Numbered from the stretch's first letter, positions 1-8,360 are shown. The stretch: DNA of 64,000 nt from Fimbriimonadaceae bacterium (GCA_019454105.1 CP075364.1:124001-188000); one strand, 5' to 3'. The notes: generated by a model from the sequence alone, not told the origin. Numbers and translations are program-made.

Positions 1-1
1 G

Positions 2-1084
2 CCGAGCGACTCCTTCATGCCGACCCAGATCTTCAACGCGGGCCAACCCGTCGAGCGGGCGGTGCCGATCAACTCCAATCCTGAAGTGACTCCAAGGAGC
101 TCCGTGATCCTGCCTGGCGAGTCGGCCAACCAGGTCGGCGGCGGCGGTGGAGGGCCTGGAGGAGGCGGATTTGGCGGCGGCGGCGGCTTTGGTGGCGGCC
201 AACAGCAGGGCGGAGGCGTGACCGGCCTGACCCCCCAACAAGGAAACCTTGTTCCGCAAGGGATCGAACGGATCCAGTTCGATCCGACCGACAACTCCTT
301 CATCGTCATCGGTACTGACGACGCGATCAATGAGCTGGAACGGCGGATCGAGCAGTTCGACCAACAGCCTCGCCAGGTCACCATCCGCGTCGAGTTTGTC
401 GCCACGACCCAAACGGCCGAGCGGGCCCTTGGAATCGACTGGAACTATGCTCGCGGAACGATCTTCGCCGGTGTCAGACCCGGCGAGTTCGCTCGGTCGG
501 GCGACCCCGTCTTCATCAACTACGCGACAGGGAACATCACGACCCGGTTGCGGACCGTCATGAACAATGGATGGGGCCGAACGGTGAGCGCACCGCTCGT
601 CCGGACTTTGAACAACCAGCCGGCAGCGGTCTTCCAATCGGTCACGACCTACGTCTTCCAGCCGGTCATCAACAACGGACCAAGCGGGACACAAACGGTC
701 TTCCAGCCGATCCCAGTGCCGATCCAGACGTTCCTGGTCGTCAAGCCGCGCATCAACAACGACAACACGATCGCCTTGACCTTGAACCCGCAGATCGCCA
801 ACATCACAGGGTTCTCGGTGAGCCCGGACGGCAACCGGTATCCCAACGTCGTCTCGCAGTCGATCCAGCTTTCGACGATCGTCAAGAACGGGGAGACCAT
901 CGCACTCGCCGGTTTCACCAGCAAGAACGATCGGTACAACGTGAAGCGGATCCCGATCCTCTCTGACATTCCGATCATCGGGCAGTTGTTCCGCGGCCGG
1001 GAGGAGTCCCGCGACTCCAGCGAGCTGATCGTCTTCGTGACGCCGACGATCGTCGGCGAAGACCAGTTCGGTCTCGAGCCCTGA
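2..1084 (+). CDS. Secretin (PilQ/GspD family), C-terminal part; 5' end cut by window
   Basis: Outer-membrane secretin ring subunit of a type IV pilus or type II secretion machine. The frame is open to the window edge, so the N-terminus is missing; an internal Met lies at 17. The visible part holds a glycine-rich stretch (about bases 137-225), a last N-domain-like segment (IRVEFVATTQ) and the secretin core ending with the family signature VKNGETIALAGF, then IPILSDIPIIGQLFRG and SELIVFVTPTIV. aroK and aroB follow directly, an order (pilQ/hofQ-aroK-aroB) known from proteobacteria, which favours a pilus secretin over GspD. The glycine-rich insert is unusual for the family. Confidence 0.88.
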   Translation, partial: PSDSFMPTQIFNAGQPVERAVPINSNPEVTPRSSVILPGESANQVGGGGGGPGGGGFGGGGGFGGGQQQGGGVTGLTPQQGNLVPQGIERIQFDPTDNSFIVIGTDDAINELERRIEQFDQQPRQVTIRVEFVATTQTAERALGIDWNYARGTIFAGVRPGEFARSGDPVFINYATGNITTRLRTVMNNGWGRTVSAPLVRTLNNQPAAVFQSVTTYVFQPVINNGPSGTQTVFQPIPVPIQTFLVVKPRINNDNTIALTLNPQIANITGFSVSPDGNRYPNVVSQSIQLSTIVKNGETIALAGFTSKNDRYNVKRIPILSDIPIIGQLFRGREESRDSSELIVFVTPTIVGEDQFGLEP

Positions 1085-1141
1085 TCGGACTCGAGACGAG
1101 ACTTAGTGGTGGAGGCGACAGCTTCCACCACTTCTGCGTTC

Positions 1142-1642
1142 ATGGTCATCCTAGTCGGCATGATGGGAAGCGGTAAGAGCACCGTTGGCAAACGGCTCGC
1201 TGAACTCATGGATGTCCCTTTCAGCGACACCGACAGAATGCTCGAGCACCTGCTTGGTCGGCAGATCCCAAAGTGGTTCAAAGTCTATGGGGAAGCGGCC
1301 TTCCGTGATCATGAGTCCAATGTGCTCAAGTCTCTCGAACCCGGGCCCGGTGTTCTTGCCACAGGAGGCGGCATCGTTATGCGGCCCCAGAACTGGGACG
1401 AGTTCAGGAGGCTCGGGCGCACAGTCTTCCTTGATGTGGACACTGCCGTCTTGAAGCACCGGCTGACCGTCACCAAACGCAAGCGCCCGTTGCTCGAAGC
1501 TCCGGACTGGGAAGCCCGATTCGACCAAATCTATGCCGAAAGGCACCCGATCTATTGTCAGGCCGACATCTGCTTTCCAGTCAAGGACGAACCTTTGGCC
1601 GACGTGGCCGACCGACTCTACGAGACGTTGACCATCTCATGA
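1142..1642 (+). CDS. aroK: Shikimate kinase
   Basis: Phosphorylates shikimate with ATP, the fifth step of the shikimate pathway to chorismate. The 166-residue protein starts with a Walker A motif (GMMGSGKST), followed by the shikimate-binding Asp of SDTDRML, Arg in EAAFRDHE, and the GGG loop in ATGGGIV. A GTG at 1106 would add 12 residues, but family members begin immediately before the P-loop strand, so ATG 1142 is preferred. The stop overlaps the aroB start as ATGA. Length fits the family. Confidence 0.93.
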   Translation: MVILVGMMGSGKSTVGKRLAELMDVPFSDTDRMLEHLLGRQIPKWFKVYGEAAFRDHESNVLKSLEPGPGVLATGGGIVMRPQNWDEFRRLGRTVFLDVDTAVLKHRLTVTKRKRPLLEAPDWEARFDQIYAERHPIYCQADICFPVKDEPLADVADRLYETLTIS

Positions 1643-2661
1643 TCGTCCGACACTATCGGGGCTCGTACGAAATCGAATTTTGTTTGACGGAGGGAGCCTT
1701 CAAGGAATTCCCGGCAGACAGCTTTGTCATTACCGATGAGAATGTGGCGCGGCTCCATGGTCCTGCCGCTCCCGTATCGAGACCCATATTTGCAGTCGCC
1801 CCAGGGGAACAAAGCAAGTCGTTCCAAGTCGTTGAGCGGCTCGTCGACTGGCTCGCTGAATCGGGAGCGAGCCGCAATTCTACGGTGGTGGCCTGGGGGG
1901 GAGGCGTGATCGGCGATCTCGCCGGGCTCGTTGCGGCCGTGTATATGAGAGGCATCGAGTTCGTCCAAATCCCAACCACGCTCTTGGCGATGGTCGACTC
2001 AAGCGTCGGTGGGAAGGTCGGCATCGACACAGGAAAAGGGAAGAACTTGGTCGGCGCATTCTGGCCCCCGTCTCAAGTTCGGGTCGCCGTCGGGTTCCTC
2101 GACACGCTCGACCCCAGAGACTGGAAAAGCGGCATGGCGGAGGTGATCAAGTATGGGCTGATCATGGACGAGGCCCTCTTCGCTCAATTCGAGGAGATGG
2201 AATGGACTTCTGTCGAGGATTGGAGGCCGATCGTCGAGCGCTGCATCGAACTGAAGCGCCAAGTGGTGGAGCAGGACGAGTTCGAAACCCTGGGTCTGAG
2301 GGCCACCTTGAACTTTGGGCATACGATCGGGCACGCGATCGAGGCCGCGACGAACTATGCCGGTCCGAGTCACGGCGAGGCGGTCGCCATCGGCATGGTC
2401 ATCGAGACTCGGCTCGCTGAGAGGCTTGGCTTCTGCCCCTCTGGCACGGCATCGAGGATCGCCGAATGCCTCGCCCTTCAGGGACTGCCGTACTCAGCGC
2501 CACCGGGCTTGAACCCCGAGTCGCTCGTGGAAATCATGCAACGCGACAAAAAGGCGACAGAACGCCGTTTAGCCTTCAGCCTGTTGACTCGGGTCGGCGA
2601 GTGTAAACTGTTCGGAGGCGTGCCAAGGGAAGAGGTCTTGGCCACTTTAACGAACGGATGA
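1639..2661 (+). CDS. aroB: 3-dehydroquinate synthase
   Basis: Converts DAHP to 3-dehydroquinate, the second shikimate-pathway step, using NAD and a divalent metal. The 340-residue protein shows the NAD-binding segment GGGVIGDLAGL, the conserved IPTTLLAMVDSSVGGK, and the metal-binding NFGHTIGHAIE with the later SHGEAVAIG. ATG 1639 overlaps the aroK stop and gives a normal N-terminus; the frame is open upstream inside aroK, but that extension does not resemble the family. It is translationally coupled to aroK and to the small membrane protein downstream. Confidence 0.95.
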   Translation: MIVRHYRGSYEIEFCLTEGAFKEFPADSFVITDENVARLHGPAAPVSRPIFAVAPGEQSKSFQVVERLVDWLAESGASRNSTVVAWGGGVIGDLAGLVAAVYMRGIEFVQIPTTLLAMVDSSVGGKVGIDTGKGKNLVGAFWPPSQVRVAVGFLDTLDPRDWKSGMAEVIKYGLIMDEALFAQFEEMEWTSVEDWRPIVERCIELKRQVVEQDEFETLGLRATLNFGHTIGHAIEAATNYAGPSHGEAVAIGMVIETRLAERLGFCPSGTASRIAECLALQGLPYSAPPGLNPESLVEIMQRDKKATERRLAFSLLTRVGECKLFGGVPREEVLATLTNG

Positions 2662-2864
2662 AGGCGCTTCGTCTGGCAGTGCTCGCGCTAACGGTCACGT
2701 TGTTGGCCGGTGGGTACTTGGTGAGCACCTTCGCGTACTTCTTTGGCGATCCAGCGGCCTACTCGGCGGCGCTCGACGCGAGTCCGGTTCCCGCGCTATC
2801 GCTCGTCCTCCTGGCCGCGCTGGTTGCTTTGGCCTTCGTTCCGAACCCTGAGGAGCCGACATGA
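2658..2864 (+). CDS. Small two-TM membrane protein of unknown function
   Basis: This 68-residue protein has two hydrophobic segments (about residues 5-28 and 42-61) joined by a short loop containing AYFFGDPAAY, and ends with NPEEPT. It overlaps aroB upstream (ATGA at 2658) and the pseudokinase gene downstream (ATGA at 2861), so it is very probably translated as part of the operon. I do not recognise a family. Its position next to a membrane-anchored PASTA protein may mean the two act together, but that is inference only. Confidence 0.7.
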   Translation: MKALRLAVLALTVTLLAGGYLVSTFAYFFGDPAAYSAALDASPVPALSLVLLAALVALAFVPNPEEPT

Positions 2865-4597
2865 TCGGCACTGTCCTCGCCCTTCGCTACGAGTTGCGCC
2901 AAGAGCTCGATTCCACACCGCTCTACAAGAGCTACTCGGCCCTTGACCGGCAAAGCGGAAAGGAAGTCCGTCTGAGGGTGGTCGACCCGTCGTTTACGGT
3001 GGAGCCAGCCTTTGTGAGGGCTCTCAGGGCCCACGTCGAGAAGATCCAAAGCGTGTCGAGCCCTGGCATTGAACGGGTCTACGGGTTTTATGACGACGAC
3101 GGACAAGTCTTCCTTGTCTCAGACCTCTTCGAGGGCGTCAGCCTAGATGAAAGGATCAGGCGCCTTTCGACCTTTTCAATCCAGTTGGCCGTCGCCACCG
3201 GGATCTCGATCGCAGAAGCCTTGGCGACCGTCCACCAAGCAGGCCTGATTCATGGCGATGTGAGCGGAAGGAACGTCGTCATCTCGCCCGCGGGACAGAC
3301 CAAACTTTGTATGGTCGGCTTTTGGGAGGCCTATCCCAGCAGCACGAGAGCCGGACTCGCCATGTTGAGAGGCATGGCGCCCTATCTCGCGCCTGAGATC
3401 ACGGCGGGAGCGATGCCCAGCGTCAGCTCCGAGGTCTACGCGCTCGGCGTGCTTCTTTACCGGATGTTGTCGGGTCGGTATCCATACCCGGGCGACTCGA
3501 CGGCCGCGGTCGCCACGAAGCACGCCACGGCCCCCTATCCCTCCCTGCGATCGGTGAATCCGTCTGTGCCACAGGCCCTCGACGAGCTGATCGCCAAGTG
3601 CCTCGCAAAGAGCCCGCACGATCGATATGCGACCGTCTCTGCGGTCTTGACCGATCTGCGCCACATTCAAGACGCGTTGAGGTTCGGTCGGCCTTTGACT
3701 TGGCCCATTGGCTCGGACGCGCCCGAGCCTTCTCCAGTGGCCCCAGCCATCGAGGAACCTATTCCGACATCATCCAAGAAACAGAAAGAGAAGAGGACCC
3801 GTCGCCCGGTCGCCCAATCGGACGGCGTGCCCGTTTGGATCGCGGCGATGGTCTACGTCACGACCGCTTTGGCCCTCCTGGCTGTTGGCGGCTGGGTCTT
3901 CTTCAATCTACAGAAGCCCAAACTGATCGACCTGCCCAACATCGTCGCAATGTCCCAGGCGGACGCGCAGGCAACTTTGGACAAGCTTGGCCTCAAGATG
4001 AGCGTCCAGAGCTATCAAGCGAGCGAGAAGTATCCGGCAGGCACCGTCATGGAGCAGACGCCATTGCCGGGCTCTCGCAAGGTAAGGGAGCACAGCTTTG
4101 TCCAAGTCGTCCTGAGCGCTGGAGGGCGTTTTGTCGAAGTTCCAGACCTCAGAGGGAGAAACCAGGAAGAGGCGGTCCGTTTGCTGGAAGCCTTGAACCT
4201 CAAGCTTTCCGATGAGGTCGCCATGGTGAGAGACGACAAACTCGCCGCAGGACTCATCGTGTCTCAGGCCCCCGAGCCGCGAAAGAGAGTGGAGCGGGGA
4301 ACATCGATCAAGGTCAAGGTCAGCAACGGGAATCAGGCCCCTGCCGACGATGACCGCGCGAACCGGTTCAAATACACGCTCTCAGTCACGATGCCTCAAG
4401 GGGCCGTCCCCGTGCAAGTTCGTGTGGACATGACTGATGAGCAGGAGACCAGGACTATTCACGAGGAACAGCACGACCCGGAGAGCACCTTCACGATCGA
4501 GAGCGAAGGCTCTGGCCGCGAGGCCATGTTCCGAGTCTTCTTCGACGGAGAACTTGTACGACAAATCGTCAAACAGGCGGACGGTGCTGGCCAATGA
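2861..4597 (+). CDS. PASTA-domain protein kinase homologue, probably a pseudokinase
   Basis: The 578-residue protein has a PknB-like layout: kinase-fold domain (about 1-275), a Lys/Arg-rich linker, one TM helix (about 323-349), two extracellular PASTA domains (about 354-421 and 422-493) and an unassigned C-terminal domain. PASTA domains in PknB/PrkC bind cell-wall fragments. Several kinase residues are missing: no glycine-rich loop (LDSTPLYKSY where GxGxxG is expected), Arg39 in place of the VAIK Lys, and MVG (151-153) in place of DFG. The catalytic-loop Asp133 and Asn138 (HGDVSGRN) and the APE motif (177-179) remain. Phosphotransfer is therefore unlikely. It overlaps its neighbours by 4 bases on both sides. 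Confidence 0.85.
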   Translation: MIGTVLALRYELRQELDSTPLYKSYSALDRQSGKEVRLRVVDPSFTVEPAFVRALRAHVEKIQSVSSPGIERVYGFYDDDGQVFLVSDLFEGVSLDERIRRLSTFSIQLAVATGISIAEALATVHQAGLIHGDVSGRNVVISPAGQTKLCMVGFWEAYPSSTRAGLAMLRGMAPYLAPEITAGAMPSVSSEVYALGVLLYRMLSGRYPYPGDSTAAVATKHATAPYPSLRSVNPSVPQALDELIAKCLAKSPHDRYATVSAVLTDLRHIQDALRFGRPLTWPIGSDAPEPSPVAPAIEEPIPTSSKKQKEKRTRRPVAQSDGVPVWIAAMVYVTTALALLAVGGWVFFNLQKPKLIDLPNIVAMSQADAQATLDKLGLKMSVQSYQASEKYPAGTVMEQTPLPGSRKVREHSFVQVVLSAGGRFVEVPDLRGRNQEEAVRLLEALNLKLSDEVAMVRDDKLAAGLIVSQAPEPRKRVERGTSIKVKVSNGNQAPADDDRANRFKYTLSVTMPQGAVPVQVRVDMTDEQETRTIHEEQHDPESTFTIESEGSGREAMFRVFFDGELVRQIVKQADGAGQ

Positions 4598-5241
4598 AGC
4601 TCGCTCCTTCGATCTTGTCGTGCGACCCACTTGATTGGCGAGAGGCCGTGGTCCAAATGTCCGAGGCCGGGGTCGACTGGATCCACTTGGACGTCATGGA
4701 CGGGCAGTTCGTCCCGCCGATCACGTTCGGAGACGCGGTCGCGGCCGCATTGTGCCGATCGGTGAAGACGCCGCTGGAGGCACATTTGATGACTCTGACT
4801 CCCGAGCGGCACTTCGAGGCCTTCGTCCGGGCCGGGTGCCGAAGGGTGATCTTTCAAGTCGAATCCACGGCCCATTCTCACAGGCTCGTCCAAGAGATCC
4901 AAAGAGCCGGAGCGGAAGCCGGCGTCGCCATCAACCCTGGGACTCCAGTCGAGGCAGTTCGGCCGCTCCTCCAGGACATCGACCTGGTTCTGGTGATGAC
5001 GGTGAACCCGGGCTGGGGCGGGCAAGAGATGATTCGCTCTTGCCTTGAAAAGGTGCGCGAGGTTCGGAAGTGGTCGCCCGGAGTTGAGATCGAGGTCGAT
5101 GGCGGCGTGGATCCCTTGACCGCTCCGAGGCTCTTGGAGGCAGGTGCGACGACGCTCGTGACTGGGAGCTTCTTGGTCTCGAGCGGCACGATCGCGGAGC
5201 GCATTGCGGAGTTGCGAGAAGCTTGCGGCTCAAAGCTCTGA
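4594..5241 (+). CDS. rpe: Ribulose-phosphate 3-epimerase
   Basis: Interconverts ribulose 5-phosphate and xylulose 5-phosphate in the pentose phosphate pathway. The 215-residue TIM barrel shows LAPSILSCD at the N-terminus, the metal- and acid/base-bearing HLDVMDGQFVPPITFG, EAHLM, the loop VMTVNPGWGGQ and the second catalytic Asp in EVDGGV. Length is normal. ATG 4594 overlaps the pseudokinase stop, so the gene is coupled to the operon. Transketolase, its pathway partner, is encoded elsewhere in this window (37269-39266). Confidence 0.95.
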   Translation: MKLAPSILSCDPLDWREAVVQMSEAGVDWIHLDVMDGQFVPPITFGDAVAAALCRSVKTPLEAHLMTLTPERHFEAFVRAGCRRVIFQVESTAHSHRLVQEIQRAGAEAGVAINPGTPVEAVRPLLQDIDLVLVMTVNPGWGGQEMIRSCLEKVREVRKWSPGVEIEVDGGVDPLTAPRLLEAGATTLVTGSFLVSSGTIAERIAELREACGSKL

Positions 5242-5516
5242 CTACGGCCTGTGTTGTCTTGGGTCTGGGCCTGTTGCTCTCATGGCCATGGACGGTTGGC
5301 CCTCGGCCCCCTGCGGAAGGCTCCGTGAAGTCTCGTGCCGAGTGGGGCGCGCGGGCCCTCGCGCTCTTTGGCGCCACGACGGCTGTCTGGCTCACGGTGG
5401 CCGGGCTGGCGATCCTTGTGGCGAGGCGGGCCCGGCAAGAGTTTCTTGAGCAGAGTCAGGAGAACCTGAAGACCTTGATGGAAGAGAGCCTCAAAGACCA
5501 TGGTCGAGACAGATGA
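5223..5516 (+). CDS. Small membrane protein of unknown function
   Basis: A 97-residue protein beginning at TTG 5223, inside the last 19 bases of rpe, and overlapping ribD by 17 bases. It has two hydrophobic segments (about 7-24 and 45-68) and a charged C-terminal helix (RRARQEFLEQSQENLKTL) that could be a short coiled coil in the cytoplasm. I do not recognise the family. The start codon is uncertain, because no ATG is available in frame near the N-terminus. Overlaps on both sides support translation within the operon. Confidence 0.6.
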   Translation: MRLKALTTACVVLGLGLLLSWPWTVGPRPPAEGSVKSRAEWGARALALFGATTAVWLTVAGLAILVARRARQEFLEQSQENLKTLMEESLKDHGRDR

Positions 5517-6531
5517 CCGCTGGATGGCTCGGGCCGTCCGACTCGCCCGCAAGGGATTTCCTGCCCCAAACCCGCGCGTCGGGTGCGTGATCGTCATGGA
5601 AGGCGAACTCGTCGGCGAGGGGCACCACGACCACGCCGGAGGGCCTCATGCGGAAGCAGTCGCTCTGAAGGTGGCTGGTTCTCGGGCCAAAGGGGCCACT
5701 GTCTACGTGACCTTGGAGCCTTGCCGTCACACCGGTCGGACGCCGCCTTGCGTTCGGGCCCTCATCCATGCCCAGGTCCGCCGCGTCGTCGTCGCGACCC
5801 TTGATCCGAACCCCGTGGCGGCAGGCGGAATCCAGGAGTTGCGCGATGCCGGCGTTCAAGTCGACATCGGCGTCCTCCTGGCCGAAGCCGAAGACGTGAA
5901 CCGGGTGTTTCTTACGGCCCACAGGCTTCAGCGGTCCTACGTGTGCCTGAAGGCCGCCACGAGCCTTGACGGGTTCATGGCCCCCGAGCATGGAGCGAGC
6001 GGCTGGATCACCAGCGAAAGGGCCCGTCGACAAGGTCACAAACTGAGGGCGGAAATGGGCTGCGTGCTCGTTGGCAGGGGTACGGTCGTGTCCGACGATC
6101 CGAGGCTCACAGCCAGGGTTCGGGGCGTCGTCAACCAACCCAAGCGAATCGTGTTGGATCCGTCGCGCCGCTTGTCTGGAAAGGAACAAGTCTTCAGTGG
6201 CCCAGGTTCCGCCGTCCGCGTCGTGGGTTCCGACCGCGGCGCTGTGGACGATTGGGTGTTGCCGTCTCGCTCAGGCCTCTTCAAGCCGTCGGAACTCGCC
6301 CAGTTGGCCTTTTCGAAAGGAATCGTGGGGATGCTCGTCGAGGGAGGTCCTGGGACCTTGGCCGAGTTCCTTCGAGACGGTACGGGCGACCAGATCGAAT
6401 GGTTCGTCAGCCCGAACCTTCTTGGTTCAGGGAAGCGTTTCGACCTGTCGATGTGGACAGGAGAGCCGTGGGCATGGAGGCTTCCTCGGCTGCTTGGAGA
6501 AGACGTGTGGCTCAGGGCTGTTCGAGCCTGA
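5500..6531 (+). CDS. ribD: Bifunctional riboflavin biosynthesis deaminase/reductase
   Basis: Catalyses deamination and then reduction of the pyrimidine intermediate in riboflavin synthesis. The N-terminal deaminase domain (about 1-145) has the zinc-site HAE (GGPHAEAVAL) and the PCxxxxxxPPC pattern (EPCRHTGRTPPC). The C-terminal reductase domain has DGFMAPEHGASGWITS and LVEGGPGTLAEF. The 343-residue length is typical. No other rib genes are adjacent. It is the last gene of the aro operon-like run and is followed by a terminator at 6637. Confidence 0.93.
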   Translation: MVETDDRWMARAVRLARKGFPAPNPRVGCVIVMEGELVGEGHHDHAGGPHAEAVALKVAGSRAKGATVYVTLEPCRHTGRTPPCVRALIHAQVRRVVVATLDPNPVAAGGIQELRDAGVQVDIGVLLAEAEDVNRVFLTAHRLQRSYVCLKAATSLDGFMAPEHGASGWITSERARRQGHKLRAEMGCVLVGRGTVVSDDPRLTARVRGVVNQPKRIVLDPSRRLSGKEQVFSGPGSAVRVVGSDRGAVDDWVLPSRSGLFKPSELAQLAFSKGIVGMLVEGGPGTLAEFLRDGTGDQIEWFVSPNLLGSGKRFDLSMWTGEPWAWRLPRLLGEDVWLRAVRA

Positions 6532-6588
6532 CGCACGAGCGATCAACATTTTTTCTAGACGGCATGGAACAATAGAGCCGTTCGTGCA

Positions 6589-6603
6589 GTCACTAACAGT
6601 GAC
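6589..6603. repeat. Short perfect inverted repeat
   Basis: GTCACT-aac-AGTGAC, a 6-bp stem with a 3-base loop, in the spacer after ribD. It is followed by a weak T-rich run. It could be a minor hairpin in the 3' end of the ribD transcript; the stronger terminator lies at 6637. Confidence 0.45.
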
Positions 6604-6636
6604 TCATCTTCAAGCTTTCATCCTCCCCCGAACCAA

Positions 6637-6679
6637 GCCCCGTCTCCGATGCCCTCCGGAGCGGGGCCCTTAACTTTTT
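6637..6679 (+). terminator. Intrinsic terminator after ribD
   Basis: GCCCCG-t-CTCCG pairs with CGGAG-CGGGGC (one bulged T) around an 8-base loop, giving 11 GC-rich pairs, followed by TTAACTTTTT. It ends the aroK-ribD transcription unit; pdxT converges on it from the other side. Confidence 0.8.
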
Positions 6680-6741
6680 GGCCCCTGCATTTGATTAGAC
6701 ATAGCTGATCTGAGAAGGTTCGCCGGTCCCGGACACAAGTC

Positions 6742-7305
6742 TTACTTTGAGACAAATTCCTGGTGAATTCGCGTGTCCGACGTCAGTTCAGGGTGGAAGG
6801 AGGTTCCTATGATCGTTCCTTGTCGGACTCCGACGATCTGACCTTGATATTGCGCGAACGCTTCCACTTCCGGGCCGTGATCCACCACGACAGGGGCTCT
6901 GATGAAGACTCCGAGGGCTGGCTCCTCCCAACCATCGATTTCGACCGAGTCTTCGAAGCTGTTCACCTGAGAGCCAAACGCGTTCCGGCGAACTTTGACA
7001 TCGAGGAGGCCGAGCGTCCATTGGTCGCGACCCTCGACTTCTCTGGCCAGCAAGATAAGGCCCATACAAGTGCCCCAAACCGGCATGCCCGATCCAGCCC
7101 GGCGGACAATTTCCTCGCCCAGGCCGAACCTCTGGAGCAGGAGCCCGACGGTCGTGCTCTCGCCGCCGGGAATGATGAGCCTGTCCACCTGATCAAGGTC
7201 TTCGACGGTGCGCACTTCTTGGGCCGGCGCCCCGATCCGTCCCAGCACCTCCATGTGCTTGGCGTAGTCACCTTGGACGGCGAGAACGCCGACGACCCGA
7301 CCCAT
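6742..7305 (-). CDS. pdxT: Glutaminase subunit of pyridoxal 5'-phosphate synthase
   Basis: Hydrolyses glutamine and passes ammonia to PdxS in the DXP-independent route to vitamin B6. The 187-residue class I amidotransferase shows GVLAVQGDY at the N-terminus, the PGGEST oxyanion segment, the nucleophilic Cys in WGTCMGL and the His/Glu pair in SFHPEL. Length is normal. pdxS, usually adjacent, is not in this window. The start codon lies 6 bases after a TAAACT hexamer (see the promoter at 7312). Confidence 0.95.
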   Translation of the reverse strand: MGRVVGVLAVQGDYAKHMEVLGRIGAPAQEVRTVEDLDQVDRLIIPGGESTTVGLLLQRFGLGEEIVRRAGSGMPVWGTCMGLILLAREVEGRDQWTLGLLDVKVRRNAFGSQVNSFEDSVEIDGWEEPALGVFIRAPVVVDHGPEVEAFAQYQGQIVGVRQGTIIGTSFHPELTSDTRIHQEFVSK

Positions 7306-7311
7306 TCGGTC

Positions 7312-7317
7312 AGTTTA
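7312..7317 (-). promoter_or_regulatory. Putative -10 element of pdxT (leaderless type)
   Basis: TAAACT on the minus strand, separated by 6 bases (GACCGA) from the pdxT ATG. No Shine-Dalgarno sequence can fit between them, so the mRNA is probably leaderless. Confidence 0.55.
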
Positions 7318-7351
7318 GCGGTCGCGACCAGGCGCGCCCGTCCTGGCCCAG

Positions 7352-7357
7352 TACAAT
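7352..7357 (+). promoter_or_regulatory. Putative -10 element of the arginase gene (leaderless type)
   Basis: TACAAT ends 7 bases before the ATG at 7365. A transcript starting the usual 6-8 bases downstream would begin at or next to the start codon. Confidence 0.55.
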
Positions 7358-7364
7358 CGTCCTC

Positions 7365-8360
7365 ATGTCGGGACTGCGGCCAGAAGTCGTTTGTGTGCCG
7401 TTCGATCTTTGTGGCCCGCACCATGGGAGCCGTCTCGGGCCATTGGCGATCCAGCTCCAAGGATTGGTGGAAGAACTTGGCCGGGCCGGTTATCCATGCG
7501 TTCCCGTCAAGACGGTTTCTGAACTGGACGGCAAACTGCCAGGAACCCGCCAAGAGTGCGACGACACGGCTGTCAAGGTTCTCACTGCCACTCGCGACAT
7601 CGTGGGAGCCGTGATCGACCGCGACGGCCTACCGATCGTGCTCGGCGGCGACCACAGCATCTCGATTGGTTCCATTTCTGGCGCGCTCAGGGCCCGGGCC
7701 GAAGGCCTGGCTGTCTTATGGATCGACGCCCATATGGACCTCAACACGCCATCGACCACGCCGTCTGGAAACATGCACGGCATGCCTTTGGCAGTGCTCT
7801 CGGGCCTCAAGGCCGGTTCAAGGTCGGCATCTGCCGGTGCTACGGAAGCCTGGATCGAGGCGGTCTATGCGGTTTGGCCCCGGCTCGAAGAGATCGTTGG
7901 CCCGCGACGACTGCGAGGCGACCGGCTGGCCTGGGTGGGACTCCGCGAAGTCGATTCAGGCGAGGTTGAGAACCTGAGCCAGCTGCCAGGGGCTCTGGCC
8001 GTGACGATGCAAGACATCGACGTCAGGAGACTGCCCGACCTTGTCTCAGACATCCATCATTGGCTTGTGGCGAGCGGGGCGACCGACCTGTGGGTGAGCT
8101 TCGACGTCGACTCTTTGGACCCTGTTTTCGCACCGGGAACTGGAACGGCAGTCCGGGGTGGCCTCAGCTATCGAGAAGGGCACTTACTGGCCGAGCTCCT
8201 GGCGCAAAGGGTGCTTGATCCCAAGAACCCCTATCGGCTGATCGGGGTCGATTTGGTCGAGGTCAACCCGCTTCGCGACAGAGAGAACGAAACGGCGCGT
8301 ATGGCCGTTGAGTGGCTCTGCTCGCTCTTGGGAAAGACGATCATGAAGGCGGAAGCATGA
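7365..8360 (+). CDS. rocF: Arginase
   Basis: Hydrolyses L-arginine to ornithine and urea with a binuclear Mn site. The 331-residue ureohydrolase contains all the metal motifs: GGDHS, WIDAHMDLN and SFDVDSLDP. The arginase-specific loop TPSTTPSGNMHGMPLA separates it from agmatinases. It has a longer-than-usual variable loop after LSGLKAGSRSASAGATEAW. It overlaps kdsD by ATGA at 8357. Agmatinase is the main alternative but less likely. Confidence 0.88.
   Translation: MSGLRPEVVCVPFDLCGPHHGSRLGPLAIQLQGLVEELGRAGYPCVPVKTVSELDGKLPGTRQECDDTAVKVLTATRDIVGAVIDRDGLPIVLGGDHSISIGSISGALRARAEGLAVLWIDAHMDLNTPSTTPSGNMHGMPLAVLSGLKAGSRSASAGATEAWIEAVYAVWPRLEEIVGPRRLRGDRLAWVGLREVDSGEVENLSQLPGALAVTMQDIDVRRLPDLVSDIHHWLVASGATDLWVSFDVDSLDPVFAPGTGTAVRGGLSYREGHLLAELLAQRVLDPKNPYRLIGVDLVEVNPLRDRENETARMAVEWLCSLLGKTIMKAEA

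Noticed and set aside
6763-7614. Plus-strand open frame of 283 codons across pdxT and the start of arginase
   Set aside because: It runs antisense through pdxT, which has all catalytic motifs, and then out of frame into arginase.
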